Assembly (NCBI GenBank): GCA_036897525.1
Contig: JAYMTJ010000083.1
Coordinates: 1 to 39,499, forward strand
Direction of reading: 5' to 3'
Length of the DNA stretch: 39,499 bases
From: Pelargonium x hortorum
Taxonomy: Eukaryota; Streptophyta; Magnoliopsida; Geraniales; Geraniaceae
Below, in pieces: positions 21,687-34,900 of this stretch; position 1 is the first letter of the stretch, and each line of letters starts with the position of its first letter. Both the position numbers and the translations under genes were made by a program. The notes beneath the pieces are model-generated. The model was not told where the DNA came from and searched no databases. It was given only the letters and a program-made list of their open reading frames with translations.

Positions 21687-24600
21687 ACCTGGAGCAGAAC
21701 AAGAAAAAAAATGAATTAACTAGGAAATCTTATACAAAAAGTTAGTCGATAGATAAAAAAACTTATCATAAAACTTTTTTGTACTAAAATTAACAGTGGT
21801 CACGTGCTTTGGATTCTAAAACCCAATAGAATAAGTAAGTGTATTCTATTCTATATTTTAGAAGGAATTATTAAACCAGGACAATTGAATCATTACCCTT
21901 TAAGTCCGAGTATAATACCGAGCTAAAGGGAGCTAAAGGAATGCACAGAGCGTTGATGCCTTTTTCTAGAAATTCTAGTGCAAACGTCTAGGAAGTACTG
22001 TAAGGAAGGAATCCTCATTTTTCCCTCTAATTATGATATTCAAAATTATGTTTAAATTACCCCGGAGGCCCTAAGAAATACCTTACCGCGAAGTACAATA
22101 GGTAGTAGTATAAGACACTCTTATTTAAACTCTGTTCTATAAAGAGTAACTCAAGTCTATATAATTTGATTTCCGAAAAGCAATAACTAAAAGGTTGACT
22201 AATGAATTGTCAATTTTTGAATAAAGCCTTAGTTAAAGAATATATTTAGTTTGAGATCAGTTCTATTTATAAGGTTTTCCATAAGTCCCGAGCCCAGGTT
22301 TTTATTAGAGATTAGCTTTTTTCTCCTCTGACACAGGCTGCTTTGGCCAAAAGCTCTTTAAGATACAGGAAGGGAATACTGGGGATATTTTAAGCATTAC
22401 TTTTTTCTGGATAAACAATTCGTAAAGATTCTTGAGGATAAGGGTATCAAGTAGAGCTTATAAAGTAGACTTTGGAAAGTTCTAATTAAAGTTGATAGGG
22501 GCTTCTAAATTAGAAAAACCTTCTGTATGGCTGTGAGCTTTAATCCTTGTTGATGGGGTCCTTGTTCGAGCTACTATATTGGATTGGCGACTCTTTTTAA
22601 GACCCCTTCCTTCAGTAAAACACTGCTCCTAGGAGTGAAATAAAATAGAAATTTTGAGACCCCGCTTCCCTACCAAGCCGGTTTGTTAATATATCAAGGT
22701 GTAACTAAGACACAACCCTTTTCGGATTTACCTGCTATATTAGGTTTATACTCTGCACTTCTTGTACTGTTCTAATTACGGAATAATCCCTGTTACCCCA
22801 CATAAAAAAGAATGCCTTTTACTGACGTTATTCCAGTCACAAATCTAGGTTATGTATAAGCATCCTTTTCGCTGGACAATATCTCGATTTGGGTAAAAGG
22901 AAAATCTTTTTCATTGTTCAGAGCAGACTCAGGATTCGCTTTTTTGGAAGTGGAATTGAATTTAAGGACTTTCGATTCACAAGTACCTCCCAAGAAAGTG
23001 TAAACGAATGCTCAGTAAAAATTTGTTTATAAATCTAGTATAGGAGCTTTTCCTATCCTAACTTAGGACTTCTTATGAATTCGGAGGTTTATTATATATT
23101 ATACCAAAATTCTTACTCGTTTTTTAGAGCATCCCCTTCAATTTAATACTATTATTCCGCTCAAATCCAGGACTAAAATCCTTTTTCAAGGTATCCCCGC
23201 GTATTCTATTCCTTATCTCCGGATAAGTCTTGTATTAGCAAAATTTTTGTATAGGACGCTCTAGTACTCCCAATCTACCTTTATTAGCCTTGCGATTTCC
23301 GAAATGTTTACTCCGCCATTACTCTTTCTTATAGTTTTAGAATTACCTAACCGAAAATCCCTGTGAGAGGCGTGTTAGCTATTATTTTCGGCAGTAGGGG
23401 CTACTTTAGAAACCCTTTTTTATTCGTATTTATTCGTACTGTAAAGACTAAAGGATTCTCCCTCAAGATTATAACTCCACCTGGCAATATAAGGAAGGGC
23501 TTTTTCCAAAAATTGAAAAAAAAAGAGTCTCTCTTTCCTTATAAAGTTTTATTTGATTGAAGGTATACCATAAAGAAATTGAAATCTAGAAAAGCACAAT
23601 AAGACTTCAATCGCAGTAGCCTTAGTAGGATGCAGAATATACTAAGGGAGCCTCTAATTTAATTACAGACGAGGGTTTCAACTGAATTAAGAAAATACAA
23701 AAAGGATACAACTCGGGGGCACTTTATAATATTTTCTTTGAAAGTTCGGTTGTAGGCAATACGCAATGCAAGTACAGTCTTTCCTCAGGAACCCCTTTTT
23801 AGGGGCTGGGGTAATTCGATATAGTTTCAACAGCACGCTCGGGGGATTGACAAAGTTCTAATGCTCGTGTAAAAAGGTTTAACTTCTATCTAAATGGAGA
23901 ACCCGTTAATCTTCTGTAATAGTATCTAGATTTCTTATAAGGTAAAGTAACGAGTAAAAAAAATGACATAACTTTCTTATAGCAGTCCTTTTTTAGTATT
24001 TTATATTAGTCCAGTAAAACCTTATCTTATATCAAATCACTTTTAAAATAATTCTGAAACTAGGGTTTTCCAGTAGACAACACAACTCATGAATAAATTC
24101 CAGTGAGTATATATTTTCAATAAATACCCTATAAGATAAGGAATGCTTTGTAAAGATATCTGAGGTATGACTCAAACATTCTTAGTCAAATTGCTTAAAC
24201 AACAAAGAGAAAAACTTATCTACTTCGGCTCAGTCTCATCTTTGGAATCCGCACTTTCTAACATGTGTTCTATCTAAAATTTTCTAATCAGCAGGCATAG
24301 GTTCATTTATTACTAATTACAACACAGAAGGGGCCCTTTTTACTTTTTAGGAAGTTTAGAGATCAAGATTAAGACTTTGTCAGTTTGGTTAAGGTCTTGT
24401 AACTTTTTATACGCAAAAGAACTCTAGAATCTTTGTAACTATACTTGTGAGAAGAGCGTTCCCCGGATAGATAGGGGGCCCTTCCCTTTGTTGGTTAGGA
24501 TTTTTTCGGAATAGAAAAGTAAGCCTTTTTACCTATATAGTGGAAAGTCCTTAAAATTTTTCTTGTCTTGCACTTTATATCAATATTAATGTTTTATAAG

Positions 24601-24801
24601 AAGCCTAAAGTAGCTCTAACCGGTATAACTGCGTAACCTTTTCATTCTATCCCCCCCGAAATCTATAAACTTATTGGTGGGTAAACCCTATTCATTTCAT
24701 TTTTATAAGCTATTAAGAGTACCCTACTGGGCAATAGCTTTTTAAGCCCCTCCCCCAAAAAAACTAAGATATATAAAGAGATTTAAATGAGTCATTAAGC
24801 A
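21687..24801. other. non-coding spacer
   Basis: AT-rich spacer with dense stops. A 10-bp tandem duplication lies at 21920 and GGGCCC sites at 24331 and 24476. The frame at 23363-23560 is basic and aromatic without a recognisable motif. I see no RNA gene. Confidence 0.5.
21920..21939. repeat. perfect 10-bp tandem duplication
   Basis: GAGCTAAAGG is repeated exactly head to tail (21920-21929 and 21930-21939). It belongs to the same class of short perfect duplications as those at 2684, 4524 and 13926. Confidence 0.85.
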
Positions 24802-24906
24802 GTGCCAAGAGAACAGAAAACGGATAGCAAAAAGGAAAGAAAGTCTCACTTCGAAAAGAAGAGTCTCAAGTGGCAGTCAGATGGTTTACGCTTTTCTATA
24901 TTTTAA
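24802..24906 (+). CDS. short basic frame, weakly bL32-like at its N-terminus
   Basis: The frame runs from GTG at 24802 to TAA at 24904-24906 and encodes 34 residues. Directly upstream the frame reads TAA, GCA, GTG, CCA, so the start of the translated frame is AVPREQKTDSKK, then ERKSHFEKKSLKW. Ribosomal protein bL32 typically begins MAVP followed by a run of K, R, T and S, then an aromatic residue and more lysines, so the pattern is suggestive. Against this, the frame lacks an ATG, is about two thirds of the usual 50-57 residues, and its second half (SDGLRFSIF) matches nothing in bL32. The stretch is A- and G-rich, which yields lysine, arginine and glutamate by itself. I regard it as at best a relic of an organellar rpl32 and quite possibly coincidence. 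Confidence 0.13.
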   Translation: MPREQKTDSKKERKSHFEKKSLKWQSDGLRFSIF

Positions 24907-27900
24907 GATTATTGCAACATAGAGCCCTTTTGAGTAGGATTCCCGAAACAAAAGAAGGATAGCTAACTTTCTCCTCAGTTGACGGAACTTCTTCTCTTAT
25001 AACTTCTTATTTGTATAAGCGTTTTTGTCCTATATTTTACTAGTTCGCGGATGGCTTTAGAAAGGCCCAGTTTTCTAAAGTTTCCTTATGTACAATAAAA
25101 TAAGTTTCAAAAAGAGATCCTAGTTTCAAGTACTAGAAAACCCGAGATTTTTTCCGAATGTTCCCAGGATAACTTTCGAAATGGAGTCTTACCTTAGCAT
25201 CACTTTCAATAGGTTCCTTTTTCCTTTAGGGGTTGCTATATAAACGAGTGGTCTTTTCCTTCTAATCCACAGCCCAGGTTTTTACACATAAACATACTAA
25301 AAGGTAACAGTTCTCGTTTTCTCTATTTCCGTTCCCAGTATCTACGTTAGTAACTGAGTGCTCCTCAATTAGTTAGTCATATTCCCCTTAGTTAGTGCAA
25401 AGCCTCCTTTTGCCAGTCTCCTACGATCTTTGCCTCAGGGTAGGATACTTTATAGCTTCACAGTCACCTTAAGACTTCTATTTCTATATTGATTGTTACC
25501 CTAGTTATGTTTCTACCTCCACTTTATTATGGGAATTCCAGTGACTCCTATCTATTGCTAGTTTGTATTTGTATCCTCTCTTTTTTAGTAGCTCAAGTTG
25601 TATCTTTCTTACTCCTACCTCTACCTAACCTCTAAAATAACTAGACTTATCCCAGCTAGAGCTGCTTCTCTTAGGGCAATCCTTTTCTTAAGACCTGTTA
25701 CCCCTCCGAATCCGGATTTCTTTTTCAATATTAACAATTTTTGTTGTTTTATTTGTTTTACAGCTAAAGTTCTCCTACTCCTACTTTTTGTGAAAAGGAA
25801 AGTTCGCTCTATAAAGAAACCCTTGTTATGAACTTTTCTCGTAGTCGAAACTTGAACGCGAAAAAAGCGGGTTCCCAAACAGAAAGAGCCCTTATCGGGT
25901 CCATTTTTTGATTAAAAAGTAGGATGGGTATACAAGCAAAAGTCCTCAAAGTGCTTTGTCATTGTGTAGCGACTATTAAGAAATCCAAAAAATTGATGTT
26001 TATATACCAGCAAAAGCCCTACTCTTTGACACTTTCACAACACAGTAAATTCAAGCTCCTATACTAGGGTTTCTCTTTGACTGAGAAGGGCAGGGATAGT
26101 AATATATTCTGTTACAATACTATCTTTCCTAACTATCAGACTATAGTACTCCTAAATAGCCTATACTATAGATCTCTTTTAAAACTTTTCTAAGTTATAG
26201 GTTATAGTACGAATACACCTAAAAGGGCACTAGCTGCGGAGTCACATGAAAGCTATAAGTCCAGCTTATGAGAATAATAGAACCTGCAAAAGAATCCCAG
26301 CAGGGCTAAAACTACAGTTATCATGAAGAGTATACCTGCATAGTTAAAGGAATTTTGAAAGTTATGAAGGGGAGTAAGTATGGTAGAGATTTTACGGGAA
26401 TTAGAACCTATTTTTTTACTGTATTTGTATATTCCAATTTAAGTTAAGGGTATTCTGGGAGAAAGCTAAGGGAATCCGATTCCGGCAAAAGGGGTAAGCC
26501 GGTAGTTTAGTATAGAAAGTCTATACATAAAAAAGCTGGTTGAGAGGCTCTGAGGAACTCAGGAACAGTTTCAAAAAATGCAGAAAGAGAAACCTGAGCG
26601 TAAGTTTATATTATATAGTATTGCAAGAAGTAAGTTATCCAAAGAAAGTTCTTGTTAAAGCCCCGTGCTTTATTCCGGATTCTGCACGATATAAATGAAA
26701 GAAGAAAGGCATTTTTTTCGGTAAAGAAAGGAAAGTTTAGAGGTTTTCAAGGCTCCTAGAAGCGTTCATAATTAGAAGACTTTACCGGTTAGTTAAAGTT
26801 AAGGTCTTTACTCTATAGATATAGCAAGAAAAGGGGCCTTTTCACAGTTTTGAGCCCCTCCCCTTTATCTTATGACCTTAAAAATTCGCTATGCACTCTC
26901 CTCAAGAGGGAAACTTGTCAGCATAAGTATAAGCGAAAATGAGTAATTTAAGTTTAGTTGAACTGCACTACAGTAGAGTCAAGAAAAATGAAAATATACT
27001 TGAAAGAGTACGGTAACAAACTTCTGAAAAAAGATACTGTATCATAGTTTTGAAAGGCTCTCAGGGGTTATAACTAAAACTGAATTACAAAAATAGAGTT
27101 AATACTTTCTGATCGAGCAAGGTACTACAAAGTAAAACTCTAGTTAAGTTAATATAGGGTTCCTCTCTTTAAAGAAAACCCTCCTAAGGGAGCCCCTTTA
27201 TCCAATATTTTTAACTGAGGGGTTCTGTCGCACGAAAGGAAAAGAAATATGCTCCCAGCAATATCCTTAAAAGTGGACTCCACTCCAAAGGAAAGCTCTT
27301 TTGAAAGGCTGCCCATCTCGAATCCACTTATGTAATAAATGCTTCTTAAGGGGAATCCCTATCTTATCGAAACTGAGTGGCACTCAAAGGTACAGAAAAG
27401 AAAGATTTCACTATATTGGATTTACACTTTCTATTTTAATCGTATAAAAAGCTTACGTTAGGGTACCCTAGTTCTTGTTTTATACAATTTTTTTACGGGA
27501 TCCTTCCTTAATTTATGCTTATTTTAGAACGGGCTGCTCCACAAGGGGGAGGAAAGCTAGAATGAAGTCTACTCCTTTTGTATTGTAAGATACAAGGTTT
27601 TGCTCCTTATTAGATTTATTTGAGTCTGCTGCTTAGATCTAGACCGGATTCCATTCATTAGTTATACAATTTGACTCCCTTTAATTTAGCTATACTTCCT
27701 TGGCTTACAAAGAAGAAAAGAGCTTGGACTGCAAAGAGTAGTATCACCTTGAACACTAAAAGCAAATTTCTTACGACCTACAAATTCAAGACTTAATAAA
27801 GAAAGGAATACGCAACAATTACAACCTTGGAAAATGGCCCTTTACTTTACCTTACTAGACTATAAAACTAATCAAAAGAAAAGCAGCTTCCTTTAGCTTT

Positions 27901-28938
27901 AGAATTAGAAACTTTAAAGAATCAATACAATCCTTGTGCTTGTGAACACCTTTCTTTCGTTTATTTATCAGGAATTCTCTTTCCTAAAAGAGCTACAATT
28001 CCTAACTAGTTACTTATTTATTTTATCGAGGAACTTTTAAGATTTAAGATTCTGGAATAGAATACAGGAACTTTCCTAAACCTATAACTAGTTACTACTA
28101 AGTTTATATCTAAGAAACTGCATGAGCTCCGAGAGAGTCTACAAGAGAATACTATCCACTAAAGGAATCGACTCTCAACTCGGAATATTCTTCAAGGAAA
28201 GCTCTAGCTTATTAGCAACAGACCAGTCCCAATAAATCCTGAACCTGCTTATCCCAACCATGAAAGTACCTCGTAAGCTAAAACTAATGTGACTAAAAAA
28301 CCTCAACTATCTCAAAGGAAATAAAAGACTATGAATACTAAGAGCTGCAAATATCTGGTTTATATCCTAATTAGGAATCTACTCTCACAAAGTAAGGAGC
28401 CCGGCTTTCAAGCAACAAAAGAATAAATAAATAAATACATTATCTTGAACTCCTTTCCTTGCTTTACCAAAGAATACAAATAGCTTATTATCCTCATAAG
28501 CTTTCCTAAAACAAAGGTTTCTATCTTTATCCGTTCATGTTCTCCACAGTTCCTAGCTTTCTAAGGAATAAATTTACACCTTCCCTTTTAAAACTACTAG
28601 AACCTCCTGTAAAAAATTAATAAATCTAAGTCTTATCCATTCCAGAGTTTTCTTACAGCAATGACCTTATTCCTTTACTTTTTTTAGCCTTAAACTGCAA
28701 TGAACAAAGAAAATGAGTACAACCCGAGTACCGAAATTGAATTGACAGGTTAGTAAAAATTTAGATTGGTTAAAAGGTTGCCTTGGGAATAGAAACTCCA
28801 TCATAATAAAAAGAACTATTTGCCTGCTTACAAGTACAAGCTAAAGCTTTCCTGGGCTCGTTTCCATTTACAATTAATGCTGCTACAATAAATTAAGAGA
28901 GTTCCATCCTCCCCAAAAAAGGAAAATAAATACTAGGA

Positions 28939-28947
28939 CATAAGAGA
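28939..28947 (+). promoter_or_regulatory. CATAAGAGA, matching the plant mitochondrial promoter core
   Basis: CATAAGAGA fits the dicot mitochondrial promoter nonamer CRTAAGAGA exactly, and an A-rich stretch (AAAATAAATA at 28923-28932) lies just upstream, as in many such promoters. The match supports transcription only if this is indeed dicot mitochondrial DNA. A 9-base match with one degenerate position is expected now and then by chance in 79 kb of strand. I see no gene downstream. Confidence 0.2.
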
Positions 28948-31900
28948 ATCTCCTCCACCTAAGAAGCTGAAGCTTTTGATCGGATCCTCCCTAGCACCAC
29001 ACCAAGAGACAAGCACTTTCCTCCAAAAGAAATAGAATCCATTAAACTCCTTTAACAAAGAAAAACTCTTAGACCTGTAAAACTCCTACTTAGCAGAGCC
29101 TGTAAAGACCCAGGAAAGTACCCCATAAACAAACTTCAACTTGACTAGAAAATACAAATGACTTTACCTTTTTTTATACTCCTTTGAATACTCTCTAAAA
29201 ACGAAAGGAAAGCCCAAAAGCTATATCAATTACAGCAATAACAAAACCAAAGTTCTATAATTTTTTCCCTTGCGGTTGCGGTAAAACACCTAGCAGTCTA
29301 TCCTGCAGCGAGTTCCTACTCTGAGCCTTTACTTACTAAAGATTCATTACAAGAACCCTATTTTATTTTATTTATCACCGGTCTAGTTTAGATGCATGCC
29401 TTTAAATACATTTTTACCTAAATTAGCAATTTCATCTATTCAATTATTATTACTATTACCCTTTATTTGCTAATAAAAAACCCTTAGCCTTGTTTAGTCT
29501 TACTATCTACTTCGGAGAGTCTAATTAAATAGCTACCAGACTAGAAAAGCTATCTGTTATGTTAATAAGATTTAGGTTTACTTGATTGATATAGTGCAAG
29601 GGACAGATAAAGCGCAGTCACAATAAAAATAAAGTAGTTACTCCTTAAGGATAATCCCTCTTGCCTTTTGTAGCTTATCATTTTAAGAAGATACTAACCC
29701 TACCCTAATCGTACGGAAAGAAATCCATCTTAAAAAGTAAATAGAACTCTTTAGGAGGTTAAGGCATTATAATATATACTGGATAAAACATACTTATACA
29801 TTATGACCAGAAAAGAAAATTTACGGGCTCTAAAAAGAAAAAACTTTCACTTGACTCACAACAAAAAGGATTGTACCGCAAGTGTTCTATATTGTGCTAA
29901 ACTTTCCTAACCCATCGAGGGCTTATTAGCTCTATTTGGATTAGCTGCAAACGACAAAGAAAACATAGGATTTCTTCTCTTCTATTCTTTAAAAAGTTTA
30001 AAGCCCTTTGAGACTTGAACTCTGTTTAGAATTACTTCGATTTCTGTTTTTTTTTTCTACTTAGTTTACTGGGATGGATCCTAAAAAGCCTAACATCAAG
30101 AAAGTAGCTTCCCTTTATTTATTAGAAACCCTTTTCAGGAATTAATTACGTTCAAAAACGGGAATACAGGATTAGAATTAGGCTAAAGTGACTAAAAAAG
30201 CATGACATAAAGAGAGTTCCCTTTAGATAGAAAATCTTTGACTTGTTCAGGAATTCTTACTAATAAAATAACTTAATATCGAAAAGAAATAAGATAAGGT
30301 GCCAGAGTCCCTTAATTACCCGAAACTACTCAAAATTTTCTTTCCTAAGGAAACATAGAAAACTCGCGGGATCGCGCGATACAGCTGAGAAATGAGAAAG
30401 CACTAACCACAAAATAGGTAACCTTGATGTTCTATATTTCTTTTTTTATACAAGTCCTACAGAACAAACACCGTTTTTGCAAAATTATAGATAGAAGATA
30501 AACCCCGAAAGGTATAGCACTTTCTGAGTAGAGTAAGATAGATATTTGGCAGTAATTCTATAACAAAGGTATATTAAAAAGGGCCCTACAATAAGGGGTT
30601 TTGTCCCAGTCCTTGATAGAAATTAACTTCACTTAACTAGAATTTTAACAAACTCCTGAGATTGAGATAGGGTGTCTTTAGGATTAAGGCCCGGGGTAGT
30701 CTAAATCCAGTTAATTTGGAAGTATAGGAAACTCCAAGGGTATTACGGTATTTATAAGTAAATTACTCAATTGAATAAATATTATAGGAGAGCTTTTAAT
30801 AAAGTTTTTAAGAGATTTCTCAGTTATGCTTTTCAGAGAAAGTGGTCCCCGAAACACTTGTAAATTAAATACGGATTTTATACCCTACTAATCAAAAAGA
30901 TTTTAATAAAACCCTTGATTAAATAAAAGATATATATATGCGATTACTAAGAAAAATCCAATGTACTGACGACTCGCTGTATCTTGTGCTAATTATTTGA
31001 AAAGGAATTAGTGCTCTCATAGCACAAAATACTTCTAAAGCGAGAATCCGCATTAAACTATCTTCTATAGCAAGAGCAACCAGCTGTACTAGAAATAAAC
31101 TTTTTAATTCAAAACAACGAGCTTTAGAATATAAGATAAGAGGTCTCCTGGATACGACATGCCTAATGAAATTTTAACCTTAATGGGTTGTGTACCATAT
31201 CTATTATCTATAACTTAAAAAAGACTGAAATCCCGTAATAAAGTATCCATCCACTCCTCCGCTGCTTCGCGAAAGATCCTAACACTAAAAGCAGATAAGG
31301 AAAGCGTAAACCAACGGAGTTCCATTTGATTCTAAAATTTCCGAGAGGAGGAATTCTTTTCAGTACCTTATAGAAAAAGCTAGCCAACGGATATCCATGA
31401 AGATTGTACCTTTCTAATTTGGGGCTTTCTTGAAATAGAAAGACTGGAGATCAGATGCGTTAGCCAAGTTACTTTTACTCAATTCTATTTCTAAGTTGAT
31501 TTTAGTAACAAAAACTCCTAGGATTCTAGAAACTTGGAATACTCAACCCAGTACTAGACTCTCAGGAAAACCTGGACCGAATACTGCAAAACTGTGCTTT
31601 ATATGTAAAAACACCTTCCTATTTATTATATACAACCTATCAAGCAGCTCTTCTTAAGTTAAGTGGATTTACTTTAAAGAAATCCTAGTGATTATAATTC
31701 TAGTAAAGGCGCAGAGTATCCCCTTTATTCCTAACAAATACCTAACATAAAAGCTGACTCACTGTCTTTTTGTTCTGCATGACTTACTTATTCAAGATTA
31801 CTTGTTTATTCTTATGAGCTAGACGTTTCTTCTGAGTTCTTAGGAGTCGGAGTTAGAGAAGAGGTCAGAAAGATACCTATGAGAGAAAGAGATACTACTT

Positions 31901-34900
31901 ACCCTATGGGGCTTTTTTGTTAGGGTTGGTTCTGGAGCTAATAGAGTTAGTGTCTTACTGTAGCTATGTATTCTAATATCGTAAACAAAAAAAAAGACCT
32001 TTATATGTCCTGTATTGCTGTGCAAGCCTTACATTTGATACTTAAAGACAAAAAGATTACTGGATAACTCTCCTCACGGTTTACTCTTATAATCTTATTC
32101 CAACAAGGAAACTTTATAGAATACTATACCACAAACGGACACTCAGGACTCTTCTTAGAAACAAGCACTACTAATTAAGTCATTTTATATCCTAAACTTT
32201 TTATTTAATCTTGAAGCTCATCACAAGAAAAGAATAATACAACTTTAATTAACTAAAGAGGATTCCTTGCTCTGTTTGAAACAAATAAAGTAAGGCTCAC
32301 TGATTATAAGAAATTTCTGCCTCATTCTCACAGCTCTAAATTAGTATACAATATGAGAAAGAAACTTACTCAACAAGAAAACCTAAAAGGATCCCTCCTT
32401 CATTAATAGAATACTTTTAACCCGAGGCTGGTACCACATCAGGTAGCTATAAGGTTTCTCCTATAGCTTACTACAAAAAAAGGTTCCTGTTCCTTTTACC
32501 TGTCTTTATCACGTAGCTGTTAAGGAGAGAACCCTATAGGAATACAGACTCACTAAAGGTATAGCTATCTTAAGAGGTGTCTGCTACTAAAGAACATGGT
32601 ACAAACTAGGGAATAATCCCCTAACAAGTAGGAATCCTAGGATAGGAATTTGACAAGTAAGTCCTTTTGAAAAAGCAAATACTGAATAAACATAGGAAAT
32701 ATTGACTTCAAGGGCTTTGGCCACATTACGGGCTCAATAGCATACGTAAATGAGCATACAACTTGTTTTGGTGTTGTTCTAATGAATATGTATTCCCTTT
32801 TCCTTTAGCATTTCCGTCAAAGTCTTTACTAATGTTATAAAGGGAATAATTTTCCTTTCCACCTTAATAGCTTTTGTAAGTAACAGTTTCGTTTACTAAA
32901 ATTACGGGGTGTATTTACACATATATAAAAGTAGTTGTAAATAGGGACATAAACTGAAAGGGTGTTACTAAGCAGTATAGTTTGACTCTTTTATAACCTA
33001 GGAATAGATAGTTAGAAAGCTTTTATATACTAAGAAGTGAAATGGTTTCCCAAACTCTAGATAATAATAAGCTTCTTCTTAGCCAATGTGATAGCCCTTC
33101 TTCCAATCTTAACGGATTCCCTTATCAAATTAACTTATCCTTAAAGTACTCAAAGAAAGGAGTTTTAGCTTCTATCGGTAAGGGATTCTAGAGACTGGGG
33201 AGTTCCTGGTTCTATACCAGCTTTTTAAAAGGAATTGTCAAACCTATGCATACTCCCAACTCCAAACGAGTGCCTTAGAACCGAGGAAGTAAGAGCTCTG
33301 AAGGCAAATGCAGTCAAGTTTTCTTCTTTTTTTTCCAGTTATAGCCGCCTTAAAAATTGCAAAAAGCTGCGCTGCTCTACTAATCAATTCAGTTTTATTG
33401 TTTTTGCTATATAGTGGACTAAAAAATTCCGGGATGAGCTAACCGGCTTTAATGTTTTCTCATATATATGGCTCTTCCTTTTTATGGAATTTGAGACCGT
33501 TCTTATAAAGAAAAAAGGTCTTATTACTTTTACCGTAGGTGAAAATAGAACATGCAAAAGTAGGCTTTCCCTTACAGAGCAGTCCATTTCCGGTACTTTT
33601 AAGAAAAAGTAATTGTAATCCGTACTCAATTTAATTTAAAAAGCTATCTGTATATAAGAATATAAGATAACCCTTGTCAAATTGACCTGATTTTAGATAT
33701 GCCATCTCCAAAAAGGTTTTAGAGAATCAACGAAATGGGGAGTCTTCTAAGTTACTCAATTCAGAGAAACTAGATAGTCATTTTATCAACTAAGGGCGCC
33801 CTTGTATTGAATCGAAATATTCAGAGGATCAGTTAATATGGTTAGAAATAAAAGAAAGGGGTTCTATAATAAAGTTGGAAACTTATTAAATAGATTATAG
33901 TAACTGAAATTATGACTACTCTAAGATCTTAAGCTAAGTTATACTTAACTGGATTGGAGTCTAGGTATTCCTCTATAAATAGTAGAAAGCAAAACTGGAA
34001 AAAGGGTAAGGATTACAGATTCTTTAAAGATATATAGGCTTGAATTCCTTCTAAACTAAAAGACTTCGAAATTTTAGAAAAAGAAGTAGTTTTTACGTAC
34101 CTTTCTTATCTTAGTTATTTTAACTGGCAGACTTCAATCTTTATTACCGTAGAAGACTCCTATGCACTTTTTAGAACTGGGAAAACTTAGGAGCCTAAAA
34201 TCCTACTCTCAGAAATTGTAAGCTAAACTCTTTTCTAAGTAGCATATAAAAAAGAGATCTTTAAAATCACATGTTACCCTAGAATTGCTTGTGTTTCTTG
34301 CTCAGCTACTCAAAGCTGCCTATGTGGGTTAATAAATTCCAGCTTTAACGTTTCGTTTTTATACTTATTAAAGAAGGAACAACTCAGTCAGTAAACTTTT
34401 TTAGAAATTTACACAAAAATAAAGATCCTTGTTCGGGAATTCTCAATTACAAAGACAATATAATATGGGGTTCTGCTAGATTCGTGCAGGGAGCTGGGAG
34501 TCATTTTAAGCGAACTGTTCTAAAGGAGTCTCCACACAGTCCAAGTTTGTTCAAATAAGGAAAACATCTCTTTTTTTTCAGTCGAGGGGTCTAGTATTCT
34601 GTCCTTAGGTACTCCTATAATTATAAAGAGGATTTCGTAGATAAAACTACAGTAGCTTTTATTATTCATTCTTTTTTAGGGCACCCCCAATTCACTAAAG
34701 ATCACCAAACTTTGGGTCCAATCTTTAGTAGTACAAAGGAAATTATCAACAAATCACAGAAAAGCGAATATCCAAATGACTAAACCCAGAGACCTGAATA
34801 TTCTTGTAAATTAACCCAGAGTGATAGATACTTTAGTAAGAATTCAAAAGTCTTGTTGTAGGCTAATATTGTATTAATCCCTGTTTCCTGACTAATGTTA

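Noticed and set aside
25598-25878. Overlapping plus- and minus-strand frames
   Set aside because: Both are open because stops happen to be rare here. The minus frame starts at TTG, neither has a family motif, and at most one could be real.
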